DNA of 64,000 nucleotides from Pyramidobacter piscolens. Its GTDB lineage: Bacteria > Synergistota > Synergistia > Synergistales > Dethiosulfovibrionaceae. The DNA lies in NCBI GenBank assembly GCA_004558205.1, contig SFDM01000012.1:8587-72586 (forward strand), written 5' to 3'. The position numbers and the translations under genes are program-made. The notes under the pieces were generated by a model that saw only the letters and a program-made list of their open reading frames with translations, ran no database searches and was not told the DNA's origin. This document shows, one piece after another, positions 55,405 through 64,000 of this stretch. Position 1 is the first letter of the stretch. Each line of letters starts with the position of its first letter.

Positions 55405-55480
55405 AGGCAGAAGTTTCTGCGCGGCGGAGACTGAGATCGCCTGGAATTACCGAAAAGAAGAAAGATTGGAGAGATGCCCT

Positions 55481-58400
55481 GTGCCTAAAAAAAGTTCAGC
55501 GATATTTCTGGCGGCTGCGATCCTCTGCGCCGCGCTGTGGACGTCCTGCGCCGCCGCAAAAAGCGGGCTGAGCGCCTGGGTCGTCGACTGGGAACTGGCT
55601 GACAGCCTGAAAGAGGCGGCTGAATGCAAAGGGCATCTCTCCAGCGTCCAGCTCTTTGGAGCCAGCTTTAATCCCAGCGGCAGGCTCTTTCTCAACCCCG
55701 CGCTGCAGGCCTGGCTTCCGAAGGCCGCCGCGTGGAAAAGGGACATGGGGGCGGAGCTTTGGCTCACGGTCGCCAATGACCGCATCGCGAAGGGATCGGC
55801 GGTGTACAAGGATCCTCAGCTGGTCGCCAGACTGGTGGCGGACGAAGACTACCGCAAATCCCACGTGGCGCAGCTTTTGCGCTTCGCGTCCCAGGAGGTT
55901 TTCGACGGCATTGAATTGGACTATGAAAACGTCAGGCCCGAGGACTGGGGAGGCTACCTCTCCTTCTGCGGTGAGCTGGCGCGGGTTCTCGACTTTGTGG
56001 GCAAGAAACTGCGCGTGATCCTGGAGCCCAAACCCGAATATTACACGGAGCCCCTGCCTTCCGGCATTGAGTACGTCGTCATGGCTTACAATCTTCACGG
56101 CGGACATTCGGGGCCGGGCCCTAAGGCCGACAAAGAGTTCATCGCGCGCCTGGCGGAGCAGTGCCGCCAGGTCACGGACAAAATGCCTCGGCTCGCTCTG
56201 GCGTCAGGCGGCGTCCTCTGGGAATCGGGCGGTAAAGTCAGGATGCTCACTGAAGACGGCGTCCAGGCGCTGGCAAAAAAGATGAATGCCACGCCTATCC
56301 ACGAGCCTGGCGGGGCTTGGAGCTTCAGCGGCAGGACCCAGGTTAAGGGCGGTAAGGGCGAGGACGTGGCGTGGTTTGCCGACGGCGAAACGCTTGCCGG
56401 CTGGCAGCAGGCGGCAAGGGACGAAGGCTTTGAGGACTTTGCCCTCTGGCGCTTGGGCGGCAACGACTCGCTCTCGCTTCGCCGCTTTATGGGACTGCCT
56501 GCGCCTTCGCGCTACTACAGGACGCTCTACGTGGATCAGAAGGCCGCTAAAAAAGGCAGCGGTCTCGCCGCTGATACCCCATTTCAGACCCTGGCGGCCG
56601 CTCTTGCCGCCGCCAAACCCGGCGACAGGATTCAGATCGCTCCCGGCCTTTACAGGGAGCGGCTCAACGTGAAAACCCCCAACCTCCGCATTCTCGCCCG
56701 CGACGTCGTTCCCGGCCGTCAGCCGACGGTGACGATCGCCGCTTCAAAGGGGCCCGAACCGGTGCTCCGCGACGGGACAAACAGCCTCTGGCGCGGGATT
56801 GCCTTCCAAGCCGGCGTCGAAACTGAGAATCTTGTTGAGCTTGCGGGTTTCCGCGGCCGCTTTGAATACTGCCGTTTCTCATCGGCGGCTGAGAAAGACG
56901 GAAGCCAGGCGCTTCTCTGGGCGGGCAAGGGCAGCCCCGCTTTTCACGGCTGCGTCTTTTCCGATCTGGGAAGCCAGAATTCCGCCGTGAACTTTGAGTC
57001 GGCGGCCGGTTCTAAGATATCTATGACCTACTGCCTTTTCACGGACCTCCGGTGCGGCGCTCTGGAATTTTCAGGAGCCGGTGCCGCCAACTTCACAAAC
57101 TGCCTTTTCGCCCGATGCAGAAACGTGCTTTCGCGCAGAGCGGACGCGACTGGCAGAGCGTCCTTCGTCAACTCGGTCTTCTTTCTCAACGAGAAGAGCG
57201 AGATCTTCTGCGCCCAATCGAAGAACCTGCCGCCCGTGCAGGTTCAAAACTGCGCCTACACTCCGGCTTTAAACCGTTTCGGCGGCACTAACTTCGCCCA
57301 GATGGGCTTTGGCTCCATGAGCATGGTAAACGCCGAAAACAGCTTTATGGCCTCGCCGCGTTTTGTGAGCGCGCGGGGAAAGGCCATATTGAACCTTGGC
57401 ATCGACGACGCGCAGAACGTGGAATATTTCGGCCAGATCCTGAGGGAGGCCTCTCTGTACAATTTCCCCATGACCATTGCCGTCAACACGGGGCGCATGA
57501 CGCCTGCCCTCTGGGAGGAAGTGAAGCGGCAGCGGCTCCTGGGAGCTGAAATCGCTTGCCATACCAGCAGCCACGTGCCTTTGACCCTGACGGAGATCCT
57601 GAAAGTCTCGCTTTACAACCCGAAATTGGGTGCCGCGCGGCTGACGATCGACAAAAACAGGAAACTGACCATCACGGCTGACGGAAAGGTCCTCTTCAGA
57701 TATTCCCTGACGGGCGAGGACGAAAACAAGCCCTCCATGGGCGACCTGGTGGCCTCACTGAGACAGCTGGGCCTGGAAGCCGATCTGACCGACATCTATT
57801 TCCAAGACGTTCCGTGCCGTTTCCTGCTGCCCGTTGAAAACCAGGACATCCTCTTTTCCGACTTCAAAGCGGCCCTTTCCCTTGACAGGCTTGCCTTTAT
57901 GGAGTACGAAATTACCCGTTCCTTAAAGGAACTGGAAAAGAACCTGGGCTATCGAGTCAGGACGCTGGTTTATCCCTTTACGTCGGCCGACGGCAGCGCC
58001 ATAGACGTCGCGGCGCGCCGCGGCTTTACGGCGGCCCGGGCGGGCGGCATGGCCGCCTATTCCCATTACAATTCGACGTTCCATCCTCTTGAGATCTGGG
58101 CCTACGGCGCCAATCGGTTTCAAGAGAGTCCCGGCACCGATCCCAGGCTGCTGCGGGAGATCGCTCTGATGGTGCTGGATTCCTTCAAGGACAACGGGAT
58201 GATTGCCTCGATCTTCTCCCACGGCCCCAATGAGATGTCCCTCGAAGACTGGAACGTGTTCCTTGCCGCCGTAGCTGAGGACGGGACAGTGCCGGTGCTG
58301 ACGCTGCAGGGCATGGTCGATCTGGTGAAAGCCGCATCCTGGTGGCTGGGCATCTCGCCTGAGAACGGCGGCGCGTACAGGCTGCCCGAGGGCAAGGATC

Positions 58401-58528
58401 TGACGGATTATCATCTGACGCTTTCGTCGCCGCTTTTGGGCGCGGGTGTCCGTACTGGCGCGTCGGAGGACTTCGAAGGAAAGAAGATCACTTCTGGCGC
58501 AGTCGTCAACATAGGGCTTTACCAGTAG
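55481..58528 (+). CDS. Exported GH18-like/beta-helix/NodB deacetylase protein (copy 1)
   Basis: 1015 residues from a GTG with GGAGAG upstream. N-terminal signal sequence, possibly lipoprotein-type (LWTSC). Domain 1 (about 30-330) is GH18-like with DGIELDYE (142-149), keeping the catalytic Glu149. Domain 2 (about 345-630) opens with PFQTLAAALAAAKPGDRIQIAPGLYRERL, a right-handed beta-helix as in carbohydrate lyases and epimerases. Domain 3 (about 635-1000) is NodB-like with the metal site Asp642-Asp643 and HTSSH (694-698), split by a ~100-residue insert before VYPF. I infer cleavage and deacetylation of the exported polymer. Confidence 0.78.
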   Translation: MPKKSSAIFLAAAILCAALWTSCAAAKSGLSAWVVDWELADSLKEAAECKGHLSSVQLFGASFNPSGRLFLNPALQAWLPKAAAWKRDMGAELWLTVANDRIAKGSAVYKDPQLVARLVADEDYRKSHVAQLLRFASQEVFDGIELDYENVRPEDWGGYLSFCGELARVLDFVGKKLRVILEPKPEYYTEPLPSGIEYVVMAYNLHGGHSGPGPKADKEFIARLAEQCRQVTDKMPRLALASGGVLWESGGKVRMLTEDGVQALAKKMNATPIHEPGGAWSFSGRTQVKGGKGEDVAWFADGETLAGWQQAARDEGFEDFALWRLGGNDSLSLRRFMGLPAPSRYYRTLYVDQKAAKKGSGLAADTPFQTLAAALAAAKPGDRIQIAPGLYRERLNVKTPNLRILARDVVPGRQPTVTIAASKGPEPVLRDGTNSLWRGIAFQAGVETENLVELAGFRGRFEYCRFSSAAEKDGSQALLWAGKGSPAFHGCVFSDLGSQNSAVNFESAAGSKISMTYCLFTDLRCGALEFSGAGAANFTNCLFARCRNVLSRRADATGRASFVNSVFFLNEKSEIFCAQSKNLPPVQVQNCAYTPALNRFGGTNFAQMGFGSMSMVNAENSFMASPRFVSARGKAILNLGIDDAQNVEYFGQILREASLYNFPMTIAVNTGRMTPALWEEVKRQRLLGAEIACHTSSHVPLTLTEILKVSLYNPKLGAARLTIDKNRKLTITADGKVLFRYSLTGEDENKPSMGDLVASLRQLGLEADLTDIYFQDVPCRFLLPVENQDILFSDFKAALSLDRLAFMEYEITRSLKELEKNLGYRVRTLVYPFTSADGSAIDVAARRGFTAARAGGMAAYSHYNSTFHPLEIWAYGANRFQESPGTDPRLLREIALMVLDSFKDNGMIASIFSHGPNEMSLEDWNVFLAAVAEDGTVPVLTLQGMVDLVKAASWWLGISPENGGAYRLPEGKDLTDYHLTLSSPLLGAGVRTGASEDFEGKKITSGAVVNIGLYQ

Positions 58529-58609
58529 TTGTTCCCGCGAGCGAGCCGCGCTGAACCGGCGGCCTCGAGCAGAGCTTCTTTTAGGCGCCTCAGGCAAAGG
58601 AGGATTAGA

Positions 58610-61600
58610 TTGAACAGGAAAAGGGCATTTACATTTTTTGCGCTGCTCTCGCTCTGCCTGCTGCTTTTCGGCGGAGCCAGGGCGGAATCGGCGCCCGACG
58701 TCAGCGCCTGGGTCGCCGACTGGGCGCTTCAGGACGGGTTGAAGGAGGCCGAATTCTGCAAAGGGCGGCTTTCCAGCGTCCAGATCTTTGCCGCCTACTT
58801 CGACGGGAACGACCGTCCTTTCCTTGGAAAGGAACTGAAATCCTGGCTGCCAACGGCCTCGAGGTGGGCCGAAAGAGCGGGAAATCCCGAGCTCTATCTG
58901 ACCGTAGTCAACGACCTCATACTGGGCCGGAATAAAATCGTCCACAAGGACCCTGACCTGATCTCCAGGCTTCTGGGCGATGAGGGCAGCCGCAAATCGC
59001 ACATGAACCGCCTTATCGAACTGGCGGCCAACGACGCTCTCGCCGGCCTTGAACTGGACTACGAGCGGATCAGGCCTCAGGACTGGGAAAGCTATCTTTC
59101 GTTCTGTGAGGATCTGGCGCGGGGCCTGTCCTTCATGGGCAAAAAGCTCCGCGTGGTGCTGGAGCCTAAAAAAGAGTATTACAACAGCCCTCTGCCCGGC
59201 GGCGTGGAGTTCGTGATCATGGCCTACAACCTCCACGGCGGCCACAACGATCCTGGGCCGAAGGCCGACGGGGCCTTTATATCGCTTTTGGCGCAGAGAT
59301 GCCGCCAGGCTACGGGGATCATGCCCCGCATCGCTTTCGCCACCGGGGGCTTCCTCTGGGGCGCCGACGGCAAGGTGAAAAGCCTGACGGAGCGGGACGC
59401 CCTCGCCCTGGCGAAGAAGCAGGGGAGAATCGCCCTGGTGGACCACGAAACAGGCGCTTTGAGCTTTACCTATCTGTCGCGCGGCCCGAAGAAGGTCGAC
59501 GAGGTGTGGTTCGCCGATGGAAACACGCTGGCGGGCTGGCAGTCCGCCGCGGCTGCCGAAGGTTTTTCGAGCTTCGCCCTGTGGCGCCTGGGGGGGAATG
59601 AACGCCAATCAGTGGAAAGGGCGGCGCATCATCTTCCTGAGAAACGCGGCAGGACTCTCTACGTGGCTCAGGACGGTCCCACTGGCAGCGGCCTCAGCGC
59701 TGAAAATCCGATATCGAGCCTGTCCAGAGCCCTGTCTTTAGCGCGCCCTGGCGACAGGATTCTCGTGGCGCCGGGGATTTACAGAGAGTCGCTGAGAACC
59801 GCAACTCCCAATATCAGGGTCGAAGCCCGCGACGTGAAACCTGGGGAAGCTCCGACGGTGGAGGTGATCTCCACGTCGGGCGCCGTGCTGAAAGACAGGA
59901 GCAATACGCTTTGGCGCGGCGTGAAGTTCTCTGCCGCGGAGGGCGCAGAACGCCTTCTGGAGCTGGAAAGCTTCAGCGGCCGCTTTGAGTACTGCCATTT
60001 TGCGGGCCTGAGCCGGGAGAAAAACGCTCAAAAGCTGCTTGAAGCTTCCGACAGCCGGGGATCCTTCCATGGCTGCACCTTCGCTGGACTGGAGCAGGCA
60101 CAGCTGGCGCTGAACCTTCGATCATCTTTGCCCAGAGGCCTGACCTTCAGCTACTGCCTTTTCAGCGACTTCGGCAGCGTCTGCGAGCTTTCGGGCGCGC
60201 AGAACGTCAATTTTGTCAACTGCCTTTTCGCCAGGAACAAATGCGTTCTAGAACGGTTCCCCGACTCCTCGGGAGCCGCGGCCTTCAGGAACTCCATATT
60301 CTTCCAGAACGACGGAGAGTCGCTTTTTATCGCCGACGAGAGCCAGCCGAAGGTCGAACTGACGTGCTGCGTTCTCGCGCCGCCCCTCAACCGCTGGGGC
60401 AATACTTTCTTCAGAACTATGGAGTTTGAACCTGCCGGCGCTGTGAAAACCGAGGGATGCTTCGTCGCGTCGCCCGAATTCGTCAGCGGCCGCCATAAAG
60501 CCTTGGTAAACCTGGGAATCGACGACACCCAGAACCTTGAACTCTGGTGCGCCATCGCCGACGAGGCGTCGCGCTATAACTTTCCCGTCACTCTTGCCGT
60601 CAACACCGCAAAGATGACGCTCGAGCTCTGGCAGACGCTGAAGGATCGCGTCGCGCAGGGACACGAGGCGGCGTCGCACAGCAGCAGCCATGTGCCGGTG
60701 AACACCAGCGACGCGCTGAAGATCTCTTATTACCGCCCCGGCCTCCAAAGCGCCACGCTGACGACGAACGGGGAAAAATTGACCGTGAGCGCCGACGGAA
60801 AGACCGTCTTTGAGTTCGTCACCGCCGGCGAAGGGCCCCATCCATCTATGGGCGAGCTGGTGGCGGCGCTGAAGCAGTCCGGCGTCGACGCCGTGCTTGC
60901 CAGTCCCGAGGTTAGGGATGTCCCCTGCCGTCTGCTGCGCGAGCAGAAAAAACTTGACATCCTTTTCTCGAATTTCATGATTACAGTCCAGCTGGACCCA
61001 GAGAAGTTTATAACCTTTGAGATGGTCGAATCAAAAACCGTCCTCGAAAGAGAACTGGGCGGGAAAGCCGGCGTTTTCGTTTTCCCCTACAGCACCGTGA
61101 GCGACCGCGCGCTGAAAAAGGCGGCAGAGACAGGATTCACGGTCGCCAGAACGGGAGGCGAAGCCGCCTGTTCCCCCTTCACGTCGGGGTTCTGCGCTCG
61201 GGAAATCTGGGGGTACGGCATGTCGCGCGTCCTGGACGACCCCGCCCCACCGCCTGAAAGCATGAGAAACGCGGCGCTGCTGCTCATGGATTTCTTCAAG
61301 GACAGAGGCGTGGCTGGCGCTCTTTATTCCCACGGCGCCGGCGAGATGTCGCTTGAGGCTTGGAAGACGCTCCTCGCGGCCTTAAGCGAAGATGAAAATC
61401 TGTCGATAGTCACCCTTTCGGCCATGGCCGACGCTATGGCTCAGAGGGCCCGTGAGTTCGGCGTCAGCCCCGACGCGAGAGGCTCTGTCGTCCTGCCTCT
61501 GGGCCCCGACTTGACGGATTATCATCTGAAACCCACGTCGAGGCTCCGAGGCGCCGGGACGCCCATGGGAATTGCGGAAGACTTTGAAGGAACGGCTTTG

Positions 61601-61639
61601 AAACACGGCGAAAAGCCATCGATAGGACTGTATCGTTAA
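58610..61639 (+). CDS. Exported GH18-like/beta-helix/NodB deacetylase protein (copy 2)
   Basis: 1009 residues from a TTG with AAGGAGG upstream; the signal peptide ends near GARA-E. Same three-domain architecture as the preceding gene, clearly a tandem duplication. The GH18-like motif is AGLELDYE (145-152): the first Asp is Ala but Glu152 is kept. The beta-helix begins at PISSLSRALSLARPGDRILVAPGIYRESL. NodB motifs are intact: Asp638-Asp639 and HSSSH (690-694). The two copies probably have different specificity or work in sequence on the same glycan. Confidence 0.77.
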   Translation: MNRKRAFTFFALLSLCLLLFGGARAESAPDVSAWVADWALQDGLKEAEFCKGRLSSVQIFAAYFDGNDRPFLGKELKSWLPTASRWAERAGNPELYLTVVNDLILGRNKIVHKDPDLISRLLGDEGSRKSHMNRLIELAANDALAGLELDYERIRPQDWESYLSFCEDLARGLSFMGKKLRVVLEPKKEYYNSPLPGGVEFVIMAYNLHGGHNDPGPKADGAFISLLAQRCRQATGIMPRIAFATGGFLWGADGKVKSLTERDALALAKKQGRIALVDHETGALSFTYLSRGPKKVDEVWFADGNTLAGWQSAAAAEGFSSFALWRLGGNERQSVERAAHHLPEKRGRTLYVAQDGPTGSGLSAENPISSLSRALSLARPGDRILVAPGIYRESLRTATPNIRVEARDVKPGEAPTVEVISTSGAVLKDRSNTLWRGVKFSAAEGAERLLELESFSGRFEYCHFAGLSREKNAQKLLEASDSRGSFHGCTFAGLEQAQLALNLRSSLPRGLTFSYCLFSDFGSVCELSGAQNVNFVNCLFARNKCVLERFPDSSGAAAFRNSIFFQNDGESLFIADESQPKVELTCCVLAPPLNRWGNTFFRTMEFEPAGAVKTEGCFVASPEFVSGRHKALVNLGIDDTQNLELWCAIADEASRYNFPVTLAVNTAKMTLELWQTLKDRVAQGHEAASHSSSHVPVNTSDALKISYYRPGLQSATLTTNGEKLTVSADGKTVFEFVTAGEGPHPSMGELVAALKQSGVDAVLASPEVRDVPCRLLREQKKLDILFSNFMITVQLDPEKFITFEMVESKTVLERELGGKAGVFVFPYSTVSDRALKKAAETGFTVARTGGEAACSPFTSGFCAREIWGYGMSRVLDDPAPPPESMRNAALLLMDFFKDRGVAGALYSHGAGEMSLEAWKTLLAALSEDENLSIVTLSAMADAMAQRAREFGVSPDARGSVVLPLGPDLTDYHLKPTSRLRGAGTPMGIAEDFEGTALKHGEKPSIGLYR

Positions 61640-61690
61640 AAGAAGCCCGTCGGACGGAAGAGGCGGCGCATGCAGAAGGAGAGGTATTCT

Positions 61691-63016
61691 ATGAAACTTC
61701 AGAAGAAAATTGAAGATCGCAGCGCTACGGTTAACGTTGTTGGTCTTGGATATGTCGGCCTTCCTTTGGCGCTGGAAGCCGCCAGAGCGGGCTATCGGGT
61801 GAATGGCATCGATCTCTCCCAGGAGAAGCGGGAACTGCTCGCCGCGAACCGGAGCTACGTCGACGACATAACTTCCCGTGAAATTGCGGAGTGCCGTGAG
61901 AACGAAGCCTTCAATGCGACCTGCGACTTTTCCGTCGTCGGCCGGGAAAGCGACATCTCGATCATCTGCGTTCCCACGCCTCTGGACAAGTTCAAGCAGC
62001 CCGATCTCTCCTACGTGGAGAGCGCGACGAAGTCCATTGCCGCCCATCTTCACAAGGGCAGCCTGGTGGTGCTGGAGTCCACGACCTACCCGGGAACCAC
62101 ACAGGACATCATCGCGCCGCTCCTTGAAGCGGGCAGCGGGCTCAAAGCCGGCGTGGACTTTCACCTGGCTTTCAGCCCCGAGCGCGTAGACCCCGGCAAT
62201 CTCCGGTTCAGAACCAAAAACACGCCCAAAGTCGTCGGCGGCTATACGCCCCAGTGCGCCGCGCTGACGGAGGCCTTTTACAGTTCCATCCTCGACGCGC
62301 CGATCTGCCTGGTGGCCTCCACCAAGGAAGCCGAAGCCTGCAAGATCCTCGAGAATACCTTTCGCGTCGTCAACTGCGCTTTGGCCAACGAGATGGCAGT
62401 TCTCTTTCACCGAATGGATATCGACCTCTGGGATGTGATCCGCGCCGCCAGTACTAAGCCCTTCGGTTTCATGCCTTTCTACCCCGGTCCCGGCGTCGGC
62501 GGCCACTGCATACCTCTCGACCCCTTCTACCTGACCTACAAGGCAAAACAGTACAACATGCACATCAGGCTCATCGACCTTGCCGGCGAAGTGAACGACG
62601 CCATGCCGAGCTATATCATCCAGCGCGCCATGTTCATACTCAACGAGCGAGGGAAGGCGCTGCGCGGCAGCAATGTGATGATATCAGGCGTGACCTACAA
62701 AGGCGATGTCAGCGACACCCGCGAGTCGCCGTCGCTGGAACTGATGCAGATGCTTCTGGAGAACGGCGCTCACGTTTCCTTTCACGATCCCTGGTGTCCC
62801 GAGCTGAGCGTGGCGGGACGAAACTTCAAGTCTCAGGACCTCAACCCTGATCTCCTCGCGTCGCTGGACCTGATCATCGTCGCCAGCGGGCACAAGACGA
62901 AGGTGAATTACAGGGCCATGGTCGATTCGGGCGTGCCGATCTTCGACACACGCAACGCCGTCGCTCCAGCGCTCGGAGCCCCTGCGGGCTCTCTGAAAAA
63001 CCTCATCCGGCTCTAG
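61691..63016 (+). CDS. UDP-sugar 6-dehydrogenase (UDP-GlcNAc/ManNAc type)
   Basis: 441 residues. N-terminal Rossmann domain with GLGYVGLP (18-25), the central dimerisation domain, and the catalytic Cys273 in GPGVGGHCIPLDP. The FMPFYPGPG approach to this motif is typical of WbpA/TviB/WecC-type enzymes. These oxidise C6 of UDP-N-acetylhexosamines to uronic acids with two NAD+. AAGGAGAGG precedes the ATG at 61691. It closes the exopolysaccharide locus and presumably supplies an acidic sugar for the polymer. UDP-glucose as substrate is less likely but not excluded. Confidence 0.88.
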   Translation: MKLQKKIEDRSATVNVVGLGYVGLPLALEAARAGYRVNGIDLSQEKRELLAANRSYVDDITSREIAECRENEAFNATCDFSVVGRESDISIICVPTPLDKFKQPDLSYVESATKSIAAHLHKGSLVVLESTTYPGTTQDIIAPLLEAGSGLKAGVDFHLAFSPERVDPGNLRFRTKNTPKVVGGYTPQCAALTEAFYSSILDAPICLVASTKEAEACKILENTFRVVNCALANEMAVLFHRMDIDLWDVIRAASTKPFGFMPFYPGPGVGGHCIPLDPFYLTYKAKQYNMHIRLIDLAGEVNDAMPSYIIQRAMFILNERGKALRGSNVMISGVTYKGDVSDTRESPSLELMQMLLENGAHVSFHDPWCPELSVAGRNFKSQDLNPDLLASLDLIIVASGHKTKVNYRAMVDSGVPIFDTRNAVAPALGAPAGSLKNLIRL

Positions 63017-63042
63017 TTTGCCGAGACATAGCGATAAATGAC

Positions 63043-63106
63043 ATGCTCCCCCTGGGGCGGCCTCTCGAAAAACGCAAATTTCGAAAAGCCGTTCCAGGGG
63101 GAGCAT
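63043..63106 (+). terminator. Terminator at the end of the exopolysaccharide locus
   Basis: ATGCTCCCCCTGG (63043-63055) pairs with CCAGGGGGAGCAT (63094-63106); an inner TCGAAA/TTTCGA stem shapes the loop. TGTTTG follows. Confidence 0.75.
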
Positions 63107-63134
63107 TGTTTGTGGAGGGGCTGCCGGCGGTCCT

Positions 63135-63842
63135 CTAATGCGGTTGTGCTTCCAGCCAGCTTCGCGCCAGGGCCAGATGGTCCGTCATGATCCCGGCGGC
63201 TTTGTCGGCGTCGCGGTCCTCGAGGGCGCGGAGAAGCCCCAGGTGTTCCTGCCAGGCGCGCTGGGCCAAATCGGGCAGCGCCTCTCTGTAAAACCTCGCA
63301 CGGTTGTTGCCGATGTACTTGACCAGCAGCAGGTGAATGCTCTCATAAATTCTGAAAAGGATTTCGTTGCCCGCGGCCTGCACGACCGCCGAGTGATAGA
63401 GTGCGTCCCAGCGCGCGCCGTCGTCGGGAATTTTTTCGCCCTGCATCTCGATTTGCCTCAGTTCTTCGATGCAGCGCCTCATCCGTTCCAGGTCGGCGTC
63501 GGTACGGCGCTCCGCCGCGAGCCGCGCCGCTGGGATCTCGGCGATCTCGCGCACTTCCATAAGCTGCCCCAGAGACTGGCCGGGCCAGAGGATCATGGCT
63601 TCCAGCGCCGGAGACTGGACCGTCAGTCCCGGTTCCTGGAGAAGCTGAATCCCTTCGCGTTCGCGAATGGAGAGGACCTGTTTCGTCTCCAGAACCACCA
63701 GCGCCTCGCGCAGAAGATTCCTGCTCACGCCCGCAGCCAAAGCGAGCTCCCGCTCCGGGGGCAGGCGGTCGCCTTTGTGCAGCCCCTTACCATAGAGACC
63801 ATCTATAGTCAGCAGAAAGAGATGTTCGATAAACGTAACCAC
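63135..63842 (-). CDS. FadR-type GntR regulator with replaced 5' end
   Basis: The open frame gives 235 residues from a GTG. From LHKGDRLPPERELALAAGVSR onward it is a normal FadR-subfamily protein: winged HTH (to about 70), then an all-helical FCD ligand domain (RWDALYHSAVVQAAGNEIL, EHLGLLRALEDRDADKA). The first ~19 residues (MVTFIEHLFLLTIDGLYGKG) are antisense of a transposase and replace helix 1 of the winged HTH. The gene is therefore probably inactivated or misregulated. The regulator would normally sense a sugar acid or short carboxylate. Confidence 0.7.
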   Translation of the reverse strand: MVTFIEHLFLLTIDGLYGKGLHKGDRLPPERELALAAGVSRNLLREALVVLETKQVLSIREREGIQLLQEPGLTVQSPALEAMILWPGQSLGQLMEVREIAEIPAARLAAERRTDADLERMRRCIEELRQIEMQGEKIPDDGARWDALYHSAVVQAAGNEILFRIYESIHLLLVKYIGNNRARFYREALPDLAQRAWQEHLGLLRALEDRDADKAAGIMTDHLALARSWLEAQPH

Positions 63843-64000
63843 ACAGTAGCGAACAGAATCGTCAGCTTCAGCCAGCCCTATATCCGTCCAATAGTGAGAG
63901 GCAAAGTAAAGTCCCCTGTGGAGTTTGGAGTGAAGCTGGATCTTAGCGTAGTAGAAGACCTGTGCCGAGTGGAGTACATGTCCTTTGATGCTTACAATGA
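63783..64000 (+). pseudogene. Truncated transposase (IS5/IS1182-like), running off the window
   Basis: Reading from 63783 the frame gives LTIETIYSQQKEMFDKR, then QPYIRPIVRGKVKSPVEFG and ends at FDAYN. These are conserved internal stretches of DDE transposases of the IS5/IS1182 type, normally found past the middle of a ~450-residue protein. The N-terminal half is missing: sequence left of 63783 is the FadR-type gene. No terminal inverted repeat is visible at the junction. The frame continues beyond the window. Confidence 0.7.

Noticed and set aside
57923..59608. 561-codon minus-strand frame opposite the paralogous exported enzymes
   Set aside because: It is antisense of two well-supported genes with clear domains; no family match and no start signal.

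Overview
This window looks like chromosomal DNA of an anaerobic, diderm, GC-rich bacterium, most likely a member of the Synergistota (a Pyramidobacter/Jonquetella-like genome is my guess; no rRNA is present to confirm it). Evidence: a complete V-type ATPase operon, a TRAP transporter, ferredoxin-fused aldo/keto reductases, a Skp/OmpH periplasmic chaperone and an outer-membrane porin (so two membranes), a short YidC with Jag, and an archaeal-type adenosine-specific kinase. Most genes are tightly packed. AT-rich gaps occur near 11.6-12.1 kb, 33.7-34.1 kb and 46.3-46.5 kb.

Layout. 0-4 kb: XRE regulator, a decapitated glycosyltransferase remnant and a leftward dctP-dctQ-dctM TRAP operon with an internal terminator-like hairpin. 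3.9-5.3 kb: an apparent lipoprotein of the 2-keto-4-pentenoate hydratase family, followed by three striking inverted repeats, one a perfect 50-bp palindrome with a parS-like core. 5.3-11.6 kb (leftward): GNAT, AdhR-like MerR regulator, two aldo/keto reductases, a membrane phosphoesterase, a DUF4405 membrane protein and an exported flavodoxin whose promoter has MerR-type geometry. 12-15.2 kb: Na+/alanine symporter and gamma-glutamyltransferase. 15.4-27.8 kb is housekeeping: skp, adenosine-specific kinase, radA, leuS, holA, rpsT, a DinG-like helicase, the origin-type cluster rpmH-rnpA-yidD-yidC-jag, an AI-2E-family permease and tRNA-Gly(CCC). 27.9-33.7 kb: PucR regulator, a two-gene membrane module (DUF5058 plus partner), M20 amidohydrolase and a flavin reductase. 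34.2-42.8 kb: V-ATPase operon in the order G/H-I-K-E-C-F-A-B-D, with the c-subunit residues of Na+-pumping enzymes. 43.1-46.3 kb: a BvgS-like hybrid sensor kinase.

46.5-63.0 kb is the most interesting part: a ~16.5-kb run of six same-strand genes that reads as a synthase-dependent exopolysaccharide system. It encodes an N-terminal PilZ/GT2 synthase (c-di-GMP-gated polymerisation), a membrane-anchored deacetylase-like protein with degenerate catalytic motifs, a 1678-residue TPR/outer-membrane porin carrying an embedded degenerate NodB-like domain, two tandem ~1010-residue exported paralogues combining GH18-like, beta-helix and NodB deacetylase domains, and a UDP-sugar 6-dehydrogenase that would supply a uronic acid. 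The plan parallels PgaCBA/PNAG, but the domain architectures differ. The polymer is inferred to be an acidic, partly deacetylated amino-sugar glycan.

The right edge holds a FadR-type regulator whose 5' end is fused to a truncated transposase reading the opposite way.
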